DNA of 64,000 nt. It comes from Alnus glutinosa. Its lineage: Eukaryota > Streptophyta > Magnoliopsida > Fagales > Betulaceae. The stretch spans positions 22,015,501-22,079,500 of the forward strand of contig NC_084899.1 of NCBI RefSeq assembly GCF_958979055.1, read 5' to 3'. Every line of letters begins with the position of its first letter. The first letter of the stretch is position 1. This document shows, piece by piece, positions 53,402-64,000 of this stretch. Position numbers and translations under genes: made by a program. The notes beneath the pieces are model-generated. The model had not been told where the DNA came from, did no database searches, and saw only the letters and a list, made by a program, of their open reading frames with translations.

Positions 53402-53770
53402 CGATCAACGGTAGGCCAGTGCCGGAGGAGCAGGAGGCGACGTTCGGTTCTGGGTCGTCGGCCGGTGGCCAAAGGTGCGATTTTCGGTGGCCAGAACCGA
53501 CTTCCGGCGAGGCAATGAAGGTCCGACAGTTCCTGCGGAGCGGTAATCACATCTGGTCCAGTGGTTTGGTGCTCTCGGCATTCTGGTTCAACCGGAGATG
53601 TGAACGGTGATGCGGTCGGGATCGAACTCGGGTTGGCCACAGCGTCGACGGCATTCGGCTCGGGCCTGGGCAGTGTCGACGGCGTTCGGCTCGAGCCTGG
53701 ACAGCTTTAGCGGCGTCAGCGGCGTTCGGATTGGGCAGCAGCAACGTTAGGATTTAGGTGGCGATTCACC
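53225..53770 (+). other. GA-rich and GC-rich island
   Basis: A pyrimidine tract ending in TTTCAG (near 53249) is followed by GA-rich sequence, a pure (GA)n run at about 53353-53397, and about 370 bp of GC-rich DNA with many CGGC and TTCGGC words. Frames in it are low complexity or short. It may be a 5' leader of a transcript similar in style to 49440-49770, but no gene could be assigned. Confidence 0.35.
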
Positions 53771-55915
53771 GGTGTTTAAGAATAGAGGGTATTTTGTTTT
53801 TTAGCATGCGTTGAAGAAGTGATCGTCTGTTTTGTTCTATTTGATTTTTTTGTTCCATGCTTACGTGTCAACCTTTCATTGGAATGCAAAAAATGCATAG
53901 TTTCTGCCATGACCGGATTGAAGTTATTTCCAAAAACTAATAGAAGTTTAATGGATTTTTTTTTTTCCTCATTAAAACTATTTAAGGTTTTTTTTTTCTT
54001 TGAGTAATTATAGACATCATACTCATATCCTTCTTGTATTCCTTCAAAACTGATATGATTTTTAAAATCACAATTTGATCAAAATTCAATAATAATCTAT
54101 CATAAATCAAATGGTAAATCACATCATTTTTAGTAAATCACAAAATTCTACTTATTTGACTTCATCAGTTTTATTGGCCCTAAACTATCAATTTTCATGA
54201 TATCTTAGTAGTATTATGTTGTATTCAGCTGTGGAGTGATGCACCTAAAGATAGAGAAAATTAAACCATCACTGACAGACATGGATTGACTTAGACTTTT
54301 AGTCGCAATCAGAAATTAAAATTGAAACCACTTACCTGAAATGGGGTATAAAATAAGAGAAATAAATTAAATAATTCATTTCCTTCTTGACTTTTTTCTA
54401 TTTCTCATCTTTTCAAAATTACCATTGAATTTGTGTAAAAGAATGGAAGAACCATGGAAAAATGTACAACATGTCTCAATAAATAAAAGAAGCTTCAACC
54501 ACTAATACAGAAAGGGCTTCACAGGATGTTTTTCATACAATGCCCACAAAACCAAGAGTACATCTATTTTTCCTTGGTCTTTCAAATGGTGAACCTGCTG
54601 GGTAAGTTTGCGTTTAGAAAAAGAGTAATGCTATCCATACGTGCGTTTTACACACTCCCCCTTACGTGCCGACCTCGACTTCATCTGTTCAACATATTGT
54701 AATGTACATTACCCCTCTTCACTTTCCTCCATCCCAGAAAAGAAATATCTTGATGTTATATAGCAATAACAGAGTGAAAACTGAAACTACATGACAATAA
54801 AACTCCACAGTAGCCTTAAACCCAATCACACAACCAACTCAAGCTGAAAGTTATTACAAGGTACAGTGTATTTCATTGCATTATAAGTAATGCACACCAG
54901 ATAATTACAGACATAACTATATTTTTTTTTTTGGATTTGGCTTAGATGCTGTAAAAACAACAACAACATAGGTGATATCCATTTTACTTGCACCAAGAAT
55001 ATCTTGCAAGCAGATAAAAGGCCTTAAATCCAGCTGCATTACTTGTTCATTTGAAGAAGACATAAAAGCTTTTGAATATTGCAAATCCATCATCTGCATT
55101 GCTGTCAGACAAGTGGACAGCTGTAAGTTAGTAACATCTCAACTGCCGTTGCAGCATCCAAGGGTCATACCCTTCAATGCAAATAAGTTTTGACACAAAG
55201 AATAACTAGATGTCAGGAGGACAAGAACAAGGCACGAACAAAACAATGATGACAAGAAAAAAGAGCTAAGACTCGCAGCATTGCTAGCATGGTTGACTTC
55301 CGAGATACAAAATATAGTAGAAGATACTAAACATGAGAATTATACTAGAATTTGAGGGCAATATATGATCAAAGGCCAACTTCAAAGATCATCATTTTTT
55401 GTAGTCAGTTTATGGCTTCAGTGAAACTAATGGTCTTCCTAAGCAAGATTGAGTGGAAGTGCTGCTTTTTTGGGGGGTGCGGGATGGGGTCAACATTGTG
55501 GCCCCCCTCTAATAAATCATCGCCTATACCAAAAACATATAGGCATATTCCATCTCTCCTCCATGGATTAACTCCATAGCCTTCTTGGTTTATGCTTTTC
55601 ATATTCTCAACCACGTGGATTTTAGGGATTTACATCTAAAATCGCAGGCCAAGATGGCAGCTATATACAATGGCTGTCAAGTTTTCTGTAATACGCATTT
55701 ATTACAATTGCTCATTCAAAGATTTCACAGCTCAAACAAAATTGGTTATAGAGTAGATTTGCTCATTGATAGATATTATAAGAAGTGAATCAAAGTCGCT
55801 TAAACCACGATAACAAGGGTAAATCAGGTGCTAATAAGATCAATTAAGCATTAAAAAAAAAAAGAGAGAGAAATTTCATGGTGCGTTGATACCAACCAGT
55901 AGAAGAATTGATCAC
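53771..55915. other. Downstream region of the F-box gene
   Basis: AT-rich. A fragment related to the 42.9-kb MITE lies at about 54040-54150. The part nearest 55915 is probably the 3' UTR of the F-box gene. No further gene was recognised. Confidence 0.4.
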
Positions 55916-57070
55916 TCAGAGATACATAGCCCGCACCTCACCAGTTCCTTCCTCTCCACCCTGAAGAATATTATGCAGCGAAACGGGGGAACAAAAGCTA
56001 ATGACTTTGTGAAACTTATTAACAGGTATAGGCAATGGAGGCAATTTCCTCCACTTACACTTCCCGGACTCACTGCTAATCTCACAAACACAAGCCGGGT
56101 AACCTTTATGGTACTCTTCGTTAAAAACATAGATAAGATCACCCAACCCAACACATTTCAAGCTCGCAAATTTATCATCCTCGTCGCTATCAAACAAGCT
56201 GTAAAGCAAATCCTGAGGCATAATCGCAATCTCGCTGAACTCCATGGTCCTCTCATCGATCCTCCACAAATTAAACGACGGCCCATGCGACGAATTACAT
56301 ATTCCAGCAAGAACAAGCCGATCCTGGCACGAGAACAAGAAGGAGAAGATAACCCCAGGAGGCCTAAGCGTCTGGACTGAGGTCCAGACACGTTTCTCCA
56401 AGTCAAAGGACGATATGAAACACGAATAAATCCCAAGCACATAAAATTTCCCTCCAAACAAAGCCGAGGACAGCGATAACGAGGAGTTTCCGGATCTGAA
56501 ATCATCAGGCAAAGGAGGACAGATTTCCCAGGAATTTAACTGGGGATCGTATATCTCGACGGCCAAACGGTCCTCGATATCGACGAGATTGCCGATGAAC
56601 CTGACGCCACCGACAACAATGAATCTGGGTGCGTTAGAATTGGCATAGAAGACGCCGAGAAGAGGGTTGACGCGAGAGTAGTTAAGAGAGGAGGTGTTGA
56701 AGACATAGGAGAGACGGTGGAGAATAGGAGAGAAACAGAAGGTAGGGGCGGTGGTGAAGAGGAAGCCGTGGGAGCCGAGGAAGGAGGAGGAGGCGGAAGA
56801 AGGGAAAGGGAAGGAGGAGGACGGGAGGCGGAACCAGAGGTTGGTGAGGGGGTCAAAGGCGAATGACTGGTGGTTCTTTGAGGAGGTGTTGTGGAGGCCG
56901 TAGAGGAAGAACCAAGGGCGGGTCTGGGTTTGCTCGGAGGGGAAAGTAGGGGAGGAGATGATGGAGTTCCAGTGCTTGCAGACTGCCGACGCCCTGATGA
57001 GAGTTGGGATTGGGAGAAGAGACAGTATGTGCTCTGTTAGGTCTCCGCTCAGGGAGCTGAAGTTTGTCAT
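55916..57070 (-). CDS. F-box/kelch-repeat protein (complete, single exon)
   Basis: An intronless frame of 384 residues. Residues about 4-45 (SSLSGDLTEHILSLLPIPTL, then RASAVCKHWNSIISSPTF) form an F-box, the SKP1-binding part of SCF ubiquitin ligases. The rest resembles a kelch or galactose-oxidase-type propeller: RFIVVGGVRFI (about 150), AVEIYDPQLNSWEICPPLPD (about 171-190), SSALFGGKFYVLGIYS (about 201-216), and WRKLPPLPIP near the end. The layout resembles the Arabidopsis At3g24760-type F-box/kelch proteins. Substrate is unknown. The start at 57070 begins just before the F-box. Overlapping frames on both strands are by-products of this GC-richer coding region. Confidence 0.93.
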   Translation of the reverse strand: MTNFSSLSGDLTEHILSLLPIPTLIRASAVCKHWNSIISSPTFPSEQTQTRPWFFLYGLHNTSSKNHQSFAFDPLTNLWFRLPSSSFPFPSSASSSFLGSHGFLFTTAPTFCFSPILHRLSYVFNTSSLNYSRVNPLLGVFYANSNAPRFIVVGGVRFIGNLVDIEDRLAVEIYDPQLNSWEICPPLPDDFRSGNSSLSLSSALFGGKFYVLGIYSCFISSFDLEKRVWTSVQTLRPPGVIFSFLFSCQDRLVLAGICNSSHGPSFNLWRIDERTMEFSEIAIMPQDLLYSLFDSDEDDKFASLKCVGLGDLIYVFNEEYHKGYPACVCEISSESGKCKWRKLPPLPIPVNKFHKVISFCSPVSLHNILQGGEEGTGEVRAMYL

Positions 57071-57689
57071 TTTCGGAAGAGCGCGCGGCTGAGGAGCTGG
57101 TTCTTTGTCGCGTTTGTGCGTTCGTCAGACCATATGGGAGTAGGTGGATGTGGATAGATGGGGGCTTCAAACAGGGGACGTGTGTGGTTTGCATTGGATT
57201 CTGATCCCCTTAAAATCGTGACCGTCGATTACATCCAAAAGTTTAAAAAAGCTCCAGTTGTCTAAGCATCATGCCCCCCACCACCCCCACCACCAAGTTT
57301 TTTTATCATTATTTATAGTTTTCTTTTTTCCTCTTTTTTTTTTTTTCCCAACTACTTGGGAGTCATTATTTCCATTTTGATGGATACCATAATTATATTG
57401 TTTTTCTCGGAATTAAGTTTACATTTATAAAAATATCACAGATTTATTTTAAATGTGAAAAATATATATTTTTTTTAAAAAAAATTATTAAAAAAGCATG
57501 TGTCTATTCCAATTTTATTTTTACTATTTTAAAAATATGTAATTCTATAGGTATAATATTTTTATAAATTGGGCTGAAGTGCTTAGAAAGAAATTTGTAC
57601 ATGCGGTAGGTGAGTACTGAGTGGATATCCTTCATTTGCAATTTCTATAATCATTTCTTTTGTCTAATTTGGGGAAAATGATTTGTGGT

Positions 57690-57885
57690 GGGCAGTTTAC
57701 CATCCCCCACCCATCATTTTTTTTATTAAAATAATGTTTTTTAAGAAAAATGTGACCGTTAATATCATATCAGTGATCACTTTTTTAATAAAAAAATAAC
57801 TGACAAAAGACTTTTTTAATAAAAAAATAACTGACAGGGGATGAGAAACTGTCTCCCGTCCCCTGTAAATCACTTCTCCTAACTT
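57690..57885. mobile_element. Small inverted-repeat MITE, relative of 39205-39380
   Basis: The outer word 'accatcccccaccca' pairs loosely with 'gggatgagaaactgtctccc'. The core holds a 30-bp direct duplication ('acttttttaataaaaaaata', twice). This looks like a decayed copy of the family with 'cttttttaataaaaaaataa' cores. Confidence 0.5.
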
Positions 57886-58277
57886 GGTTACACAAAGAGC
57901 GAAAAAATGTGTAAACAAAAATATTCGCGATGCTTTCTCTTTTATACCGTAGGAATGCAATATTAACTTCCTTTTTTTTTCTTTTTTTCTTTTTTCTTTT
58001 GAAGGTGGATCGTTTAATGGTTATCGAAGTTCTCCAATTATCCACCATTATATAAAATTGGAGAATTACATCTACTATTTCAGTTATTAATTTTATCATT
58101 CTACTTTTTATTAGTTAAATAGTTCGTAAAATCAACTGAAATGTAAATTTCTATACCCATCAAGTAACAAATAAAATAAATTATTTTTTTTTACTGTATT
58201 CTCATCATTTCTCCTTTATGTAGATCTTTTGATTTTTCCTTTACGGGAACAGAATCCCCCTTTATAGATGGGCCCTA

Positions 58278-58663
58278 TTTAGTAATTCCCCCCTCCTCCT
58301 TTCCTTTTTTATCTGATTGTGTCAGTACGGAAAAGTAGTGAGAGTCTGAAAAAGAATTTAACATTTATTTCTATTCCCATTTTACCCTAATCTTTTTATA
58401 CGAAAAAAGGAAAAAAAAAAAAATTAAGGAATAAAAAGCCAACATTTCATCCTATTCCCGTTTTACCCTCAACCTTTTAATATGAGGAAAAAAAAAAAAA
58501 GGAATAGATTGTAATGTTAGGGGTAAAATGAGAATAGACAAAAATATTGGCTTCTAGAAGAAACTAACCATTTCAGATCATCCGTACTGACAAGGGGGGA
58601 AAGGGGAGGGGAGGGGAGGGGAGGGGAGGGGTGGGGAGGAAGGCGTTTAATAAACAGGGCCCA
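58278..58663. mobile_element. Inverted-repeat element with TGGGCCCTRTTTA ends
   Basis: The left end TGGGCCCTATTTAGTAA is complementary to the right end (TTAATAAACAGGGCCCA). Inside them CCCCCCTCCTCCTTTCC faces a G-rich tract, and 'tgtcagtacgga' faces 'tccgtactgaca'. Non-coding, about 390 bp. Superfamily is not settled. Confidence 0.7.
58596..58640 (+). repeat. (GGGGA)n tract, G-quadruplex-capable
   Basis: Seven or more G4 runs separated by single or few bases ('ggggaggggaggggagggg'). It lies in the right arm of the surrounding inverted-repeat element. Confidence 0.85.
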
Positions 58664-58989
58664 TGGGTGCTAGGACCGCGGCGGCTAGATCAGTAGCACT
58701 GCTACGCTGGCACCTGTTCCATGCCCCACTTTTTATCGGTTTCTTTGATTTTCTTTTATGAGTCGATTTTGAGTTTTCTCTCGTTTGAGTCCTTTCCTTT
58801 CTTTTGGGTTTGAAGTAGACACGCCAACAAAAAATATGGCATTTTATGACTTCAAGAATGGGAGGAAAAATATTCAAACAGGTAAGGAAAATTTATATCT
58901 TTGACTTTTAGATATCAAATTTTTTGCTTTAAAAAAAATAATAAAAAATTACAACCATCAAAATTAAAGAGAGGTAGATGTATAACCAT

Positions 58990-59520
58990 CAAGATACGTA
59001 ATTAGTTAGGATTGACAATTTTTTACATGATCTATAAATTTGACACGATTCACGAACATGATATAAAATTATAGGGTTAGGGTTTAGACTAAACGAGTTG
59101 GCGGATTGACCAGTTTATCGACACGATTATATAATCGGGTTGACCCGCCAACCCGTTTAGTTTTCGGGTCACACATCAACTCGTTTACTTATTAAAAAAA
59201 AAAAAAAAGAAGTTCTAGACTTAGTTTTTTTATAAAATAAAAAAATAAAATAAAAAAATTAACAAAAAACAAATGCTCTTAAAACAAAAGGCATGATTCC
59301 TCGGCATCCAGGGGAGAATAAAAAATGAAAAAATATTTTAAAAGCATATTATTTTTTAAAATAAATAAAAAAGGAAAAAAAAAAACTTTAAAAAAGTCGA
59401 GTCGTGTCGGGTTTCAACACAATTAATAATCGTATTGGGTTCGGATTGGCGGATCAAGCGGTTTGACCCAAACTGAACAACCTAAATTGCCCAACCTACA
59501 AGGGGCGGCTGTAAAAAAAA
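58990..59520. mobile_element. Word-rich repeat ('ACGGGT / GACACGA' family)
   Basis: The words 'gacacgat', 'cgggttgacccg', 'acccgtttag' and 'gtcgtgtcgggtt' recur in two blocks (59035-59190 and 59390-59510) separated by A-rich sequence. This resembles the subterminal repeats of a known type of plant non-autonomous DNA element. Ends were not defined. Confidence 0.45.
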
Positions 59521-59529
59521 AAAAAAAAA

Positions 59530-60015
59530 AAAAGTACACATGTCTCTTTAAACTATCACATAATTGTCAATGTGTCATCTAAATTACCAATTGTGTTAAT
59601 GTCTCCCCTAAACAACCAAACAATGTCAATGTCCTCCAAAATGACAAAAATATTCTACATAAAATTATAAAAATTATATAAAAACAAAACAAAAAAATTA
59701 AATTTATAAAAAAAAAACTGAAAAATTATTTTTTAGATTTTGTTTTATATAATTTCAGTTTGAGCCACCCCTTGAATTTTCATTTTCTCGTTTTTTTTTT
59801 TTACTTTTTTAATTTTTGTTTTGATATGTTCTTTTTTTTTCAATCTTCAAAAAAAATTTGAAAAAAAAAAATGTTAGCTTTAGTAATTTTTTTTTTCAAA
59901 TTTATAAGGATATATTTATCTTATTAAAACTTTTTTAAGGTTATTCTTCTCTTTTTACTAGCTTTAGAGAGAATATTAGCATTTGTTGGTAGTTTAATGG
60001 AAACAATTAACACAA
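59530..60015. mobile_element. Diverged copy of the inverted-repeat MITE seen at 33520
   Basis: The left arm ('ctttaaactatcacataatt', then 'attgtgttaatgtctcc') matches the arm at 33530-33600. The right arm ('agcatttgttggtagttta', then 'aattaacacaatt') is more decayed. Filler is A- and T-rich. Confidence 0.6.
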
Positions 60016-60739
60016 TTAAAAAAAAAAGGGTCACATTGTACACTGTCTTCTCGACTTCTTGTTATTTTCAGTGCAATATTCTATTCTATCTATAAATAAT
60101 AATATGTTAAAAGTAATGTTTTTTACACAACTCTTACACAACCTTTTTTTAAGATCAATAATTGAATATTTAAGGCTCACATGTAGGAAAATAAATCTAA
60201 TGATTAATCATTAAAAAAAATAATTAAAGCTGTATAAAACTGATGTAAGAATTGTTGAAAAATTTTTACTCATATGTGAACTATTATGGTGGGGCCGCTG
60301 CTTAATATATATATATATATATATATTGCATCTAATTAACCTAATCTACGAAACTTGCAATCGTAGGCGTCGAGTGCGCGTGATCCTGGCATCCATCAAT
60401 TACGTGGGCAATCGGCTGTGGGCATCACAAATTTCGATGTGGAAGGCCACTTTTAGACTTTTAGTATATGCCAAGCAACTAGTAATAATAAAAAGAGAAA
60501 ATGGGAGCCAAATAATTAAAAATAAAAATTAAAAATAAAAATTGTGGATATTTGAATTCTTCACTGTCTTTAACTGTACTTCTTTCTTATCGATTATTCA
60601 ATACATGGTGGTACTATTTAAGGTGATGTAACGACGAAATCAATCAATGAAGTATTTATTATAGCTTTCAACTGTTGAAATGATATTTCTTTTATTTTTT
60701 TTCTTTTTTAACTAATCCTAAAAAATATTTACTCACTAA

Positions 60740-60876
60740 AAATGTTAGATTTACAACACCAATACAACAATTGTACAACAACCCCTCACATGAGGGTGGG
60801 TCCCACACACTGGAACTCACCCTCATGTGAAGGATTGTTGTGTACTTGTTGTGATGGTATAGTATAAGAATCAAAT
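60740..60876. mobile_element. Fold-back MITE, copy 2 (inverted relative to copy 1)
   Basis: Reverse-complement counterpart of 897-1036, sharing both the palindromic arms ('caacaacccctcacatgag', then 'ctcatgtgaaggattgttg') and the outer ends. Confidence 0.65.
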
Positions 60877-61324
60877 TTCTTTACTCACATGGTTTGTTTT
60901 TTCATTTTTTACACTTTCATGTTTGCATTTTGCTCTCTCTCTCTCTATAAACTCTCTTAAATCCCCAATTGGGTATAGTGGAGCAACCACATATTGCTGG
61001 CATGGGGTTGGCCACGACCACCTCCAAATCATTTGGGAGTAGTCATATGGTCAAGAAGATACTTTGACCGCCCTCATTCGGGCTAAAGAAGGTGGCTTGC
61101 AAATTTTATTTGAATCTTTTCAGGAGCTTAGAGGCTAAGAAGACAAGCGACTTCCATTTCGTCTAAAAAGATTAAAAAACTTAACATATGAGCTAAATTA
61201 TCATAATTTGGTAGTTTGTGAAGATCAAATGTCACTAAACTTTAAAAACTAAAACGCGGAAGTGATTGTACTTCAAGAGGATATAGTGATTTTTTCTAAA
61301 ATTAATGTATCACTATCTAGTAAA

Positions 61325-61366
<42 letters not shown>

Positions 61367-63825
61367 TCTTCTTACGGGTCGTTTGATAAAGAGTTTTGTT
61401 GTGAATTTTTTGTTTGAATAATAATAAAAAGTGCAATGTGATATAAAATAAAAACAAGGTTAAATTTTTTTTGAGAGAAAAAAGTTAGAATTAATTAATA
61501 AGAAACATTAACTTCTCGTAGTTAATTAACCAACACTTTATTAAGGTGTATTAATTAACCATTAACCAACAATTAATAAAGGAGGATTAATTAACCACAT
61601 TAAGATCGAGTCTAATAAGTTGTCTTATGTGTCAGGTCATATGGGACATTGAATTCTTACAAGAAGCACTTGCTATTAAAACAACATGTGATTCTCACAT
61701 GTTAAGGGACACATGTCAATCTTATATGTGAGTTCTATTAAATTTCCTACCTACTGGTTTGTAGGAAATTTATGTCCTTTAATTATAAATAAAAAAAAAT
61801 GTAACAATAGTCAATATAAATATTAAGTTAAAACATTAATAATTATAATAATTATATTTTCATATGGTTCTATATATCTAATGATAATAATACCTTCTTC
61901 TTTTTTTAAAGTCTAATGATAATTTTTAGATCATATGATTCATATCTAATGGTTATGTAGCACAAATGCACAATGTTAAATCATATGATTAAATTCTAAT
62001 GATAACACCTAAATTATTATCATAATTAACACATTAGTAATTCCAAATGAACCAATCGACCAATCCTAATAACTTAATTTGGGATTATATGAATTACATT
62101 GTCATTATATATGAATAATATGATTAAGTTTAAAAACTGTTATTATAATTCGTATAATTAATATGAATTCATACTTATGTATATAATCTATATACATATT
62201 CATTGTATCTAAGACTCTAAGTATTATTAATAATTATTAGATACTTAAAATCTTACATTATACTTAATCAGTGTATCTAAGTATCTAAATACTTAATCAT
62301 TTTATTTGTATGCTCATATGATCTTAGATTTTGAATCACGTGATGACGGTAATGTAATGATTCATAAGTATCTAAGAATAATACTTATAAGTTATAATAT
62401 TGAATATAGTGAATCAATAATTACATGTTATATGCCACAATGTTATATTATTATATGATCATATAGTCATATTATATTACATAAATAATATAATATCAAT
62501 CATATGATTAAATATCTGAATTGTCATTATATCATATGATTATATGATTAACAATTAAGTATTAATATTATTCACTTTTACTATTTTATATACATATTGA
62601 TACAACCAAATAATTATAACCAATTAATATTTATTAACCATTTTTATTTGTTACGTAATTCATGCTTATATATAGTATATTGTACAAATAAGTTATATAT
62701 TAAAAAATTAAAATATATATATACGAGTTGAGCCTTAATAAACGAGTCGATCCTTATACGAGCGGGTTCACGAGCTTTAGTCGAATCGAGCCGAGTTTAT
62801 ACGAGTTTGCATTGTTTAATAATCGAGTTTGATTTTTCGTGTTCACGAATAGCTCATTTAATAATCGATTCGAGCACGAGTAAAGTTTATTCGAGCCGAT
62901 TTCGAGTAAACTCACGAGTAGCTCAGCTCGTTTACACCCCTAAATATAATTATATACATATTATCATTAGATATGTTACACATTATTACTAGATAAATTT
63001 ATGTAATTCCAATTTAAGTTAATAGTATAAATGTATAATAGACTTAATAGTATTATAAATTATAATTAACAATGTGTAATGTGTTTATTTATAATTACAA
63101 ATTAAATAATATCATAGATTCATAATTAAATTAACTTATATACTAATACATTAATACTATTATACTAAGTTACTAACATTAGGTAATAACCAATAGGTAA
63201 TAACTACATCTACATTAAAACCCTAATCCTATAGATTTTAGTATTTAATTAACAAAGAATAAGTAAAAAGTAATAACTATACAGTCTATATGGTCTATAC
63301 CAAAAAAAAAAAACTACATCATATATTTAAATAAATGTACAATTGTATAAATGTATAATGTAGATAATATGGTATATCAGTATTTAAAAAAATTAGTTAA
63401 CAAAAAAAATACACTTATAACTCATAAATTATAACTTATCTTATGAAAATGAATTTTATTTTTTTAATATTATTAACTCATTAAACTAACCTTTGTTAAG
63501 CACTTAAGTTGTTTCTTTTTTTGTTTTTACTTTTATTAATTTTAATAACAAATAATTTATTAGACATTTAGACAATATATATATATATATATATATTTAA
63601 AGTAACATTTAGAGTCTTAGACAAATTAGACTAGTCTCCTTAAATTAACTTATATATTAATACTACATCATATGTAGACTTGTACGTAGTAATGTACATA
63701 ACATGGTATTTTAACAAAATTTATTAACAAAAAAAATACACTTATAAGTTATAACTTATCTTGTGAAAATGAATATTTTTTTTTAATATTATTAATTTAT
63801 TAGAAATTTAGACTAGTCTTTTTTA

Positions 63826-63869
<44 letters not shown>

Positions 63870-64000
63870 TAATTTTGGAAGACTTAGTTAAAAAAACGAG
63901 GAGAGGAAGAGTCTAGAACCCCAAAAAATGGAGAGGGAAATTTTTTTTTCCCCCAAAATCGAGTCGGCCAGCATGTTTCTCGAGAATTCAAAATGCAACA
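60877..64000. other. Very AT-rich intergenic DNA, no gene seen
   Basis: Holds an (AG)n run at 61328-61363 and many near-palindromic ATCATATGAT words between 61900 and 62570. At 62720-62940 is a block rich in 'cgagc' and 'cgagt' words ending 'gctcgtttacacccct', a recognised end type of plant DNA elements. A diverged direct repeat of about 130 bp lies at about 63400 and 63727, and a poly-T run of about 36 bp at 63827-63862. No protein similarity was found. Confidence 0.5.

Noticed and set aside
53245-53640. 131-codon frame with Ser-Leu run
   Set aside because: Generated by the (GA)n microsatellite; no family recognised.
55886-56505. Frames overlapping the F-box gene
   Set aside because: They are shifted or antisense frames in a GC-richer exon. 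Only the 384-residue frame carries the F-box and kelch blocks.
56536-57194. Pro/Ser-rich frames over the F-box 5' part
   Set aside because: Compositional by-products of the same exon, with no domain.

Overview
The window is nuclear DNA from a flowering plant, most likely a woody eudicot. The evidence is AT-rich, repeat-dense intergenic sequence, GT-AG introns of 0.1-3.5 kb, and plant-type protein families: VAMP72 longin SNARE, cytosolic pantothenate synthetase, SDI1-like TPR protein, Alba protein with an RGG tail, F-box/kelch protein, DUF247 and defensin-like peptides. The species cannot be named from this sequence. No gene or mobile element here is clearly a new system.

Layout. 0-2 kb: intergenic, with a fold-back MITE and a tRNA-derived SINE. 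2.3-4.8 kb (+): complete five-exon VAMP721/722-type gene with an Au-like SINE in intron 4. 5.7-10.8 kb (-): complete four-exon pantothenate synthetase gene, with a 5'-truncated L1 in intron 2 and an 82-bp tandem duplication at its stop codon. 11.4-20.4 kb: a decayed DUF247 cluster made of a broken copy on the minus strand, a remnant near 15.3 kb that is collinear with the next copy, and a nearly full-length disrupted copy ending at 20.38 kb. 20.4-26 kb: no host gene, but an L1 3' end and fold-back repeats. 26-31.8 kb: a segmental duplication, each half carrying one two-exon, ten-cysteine defensin-like gene (-); a copia-like LTR lies between them and a young L1 tail splits the second half. 32.5-36.6 kb (-): complete four-exon SDI1-like gene. 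36.8-43.2 kb: no gene seen, several small DNA-transposon relics. 43.55-48.9 kb (-): complete eight-exon Alba gene. 49.4-53.8 kb: two GC-rich leader-like islands and unclassified repeat. 55.9-57.1 kb (-): intronless F-box/kelch gene. 57.2-64 kb: AT-rich DNA with MITE families and short tandem duplications.

The genes do not form a pathway. They are independent housekeeping genes (secretion, vitamin B5 synthesis, sulphur-responsive control, RNA/DNA binding, ubiquitin targeting) separated by two fast-evolving small families, DUF247 and defensin-like. Exon junctions were set by eye from GT-AG sites, reading-frame phase and remembered family sequences; no alignment was run.
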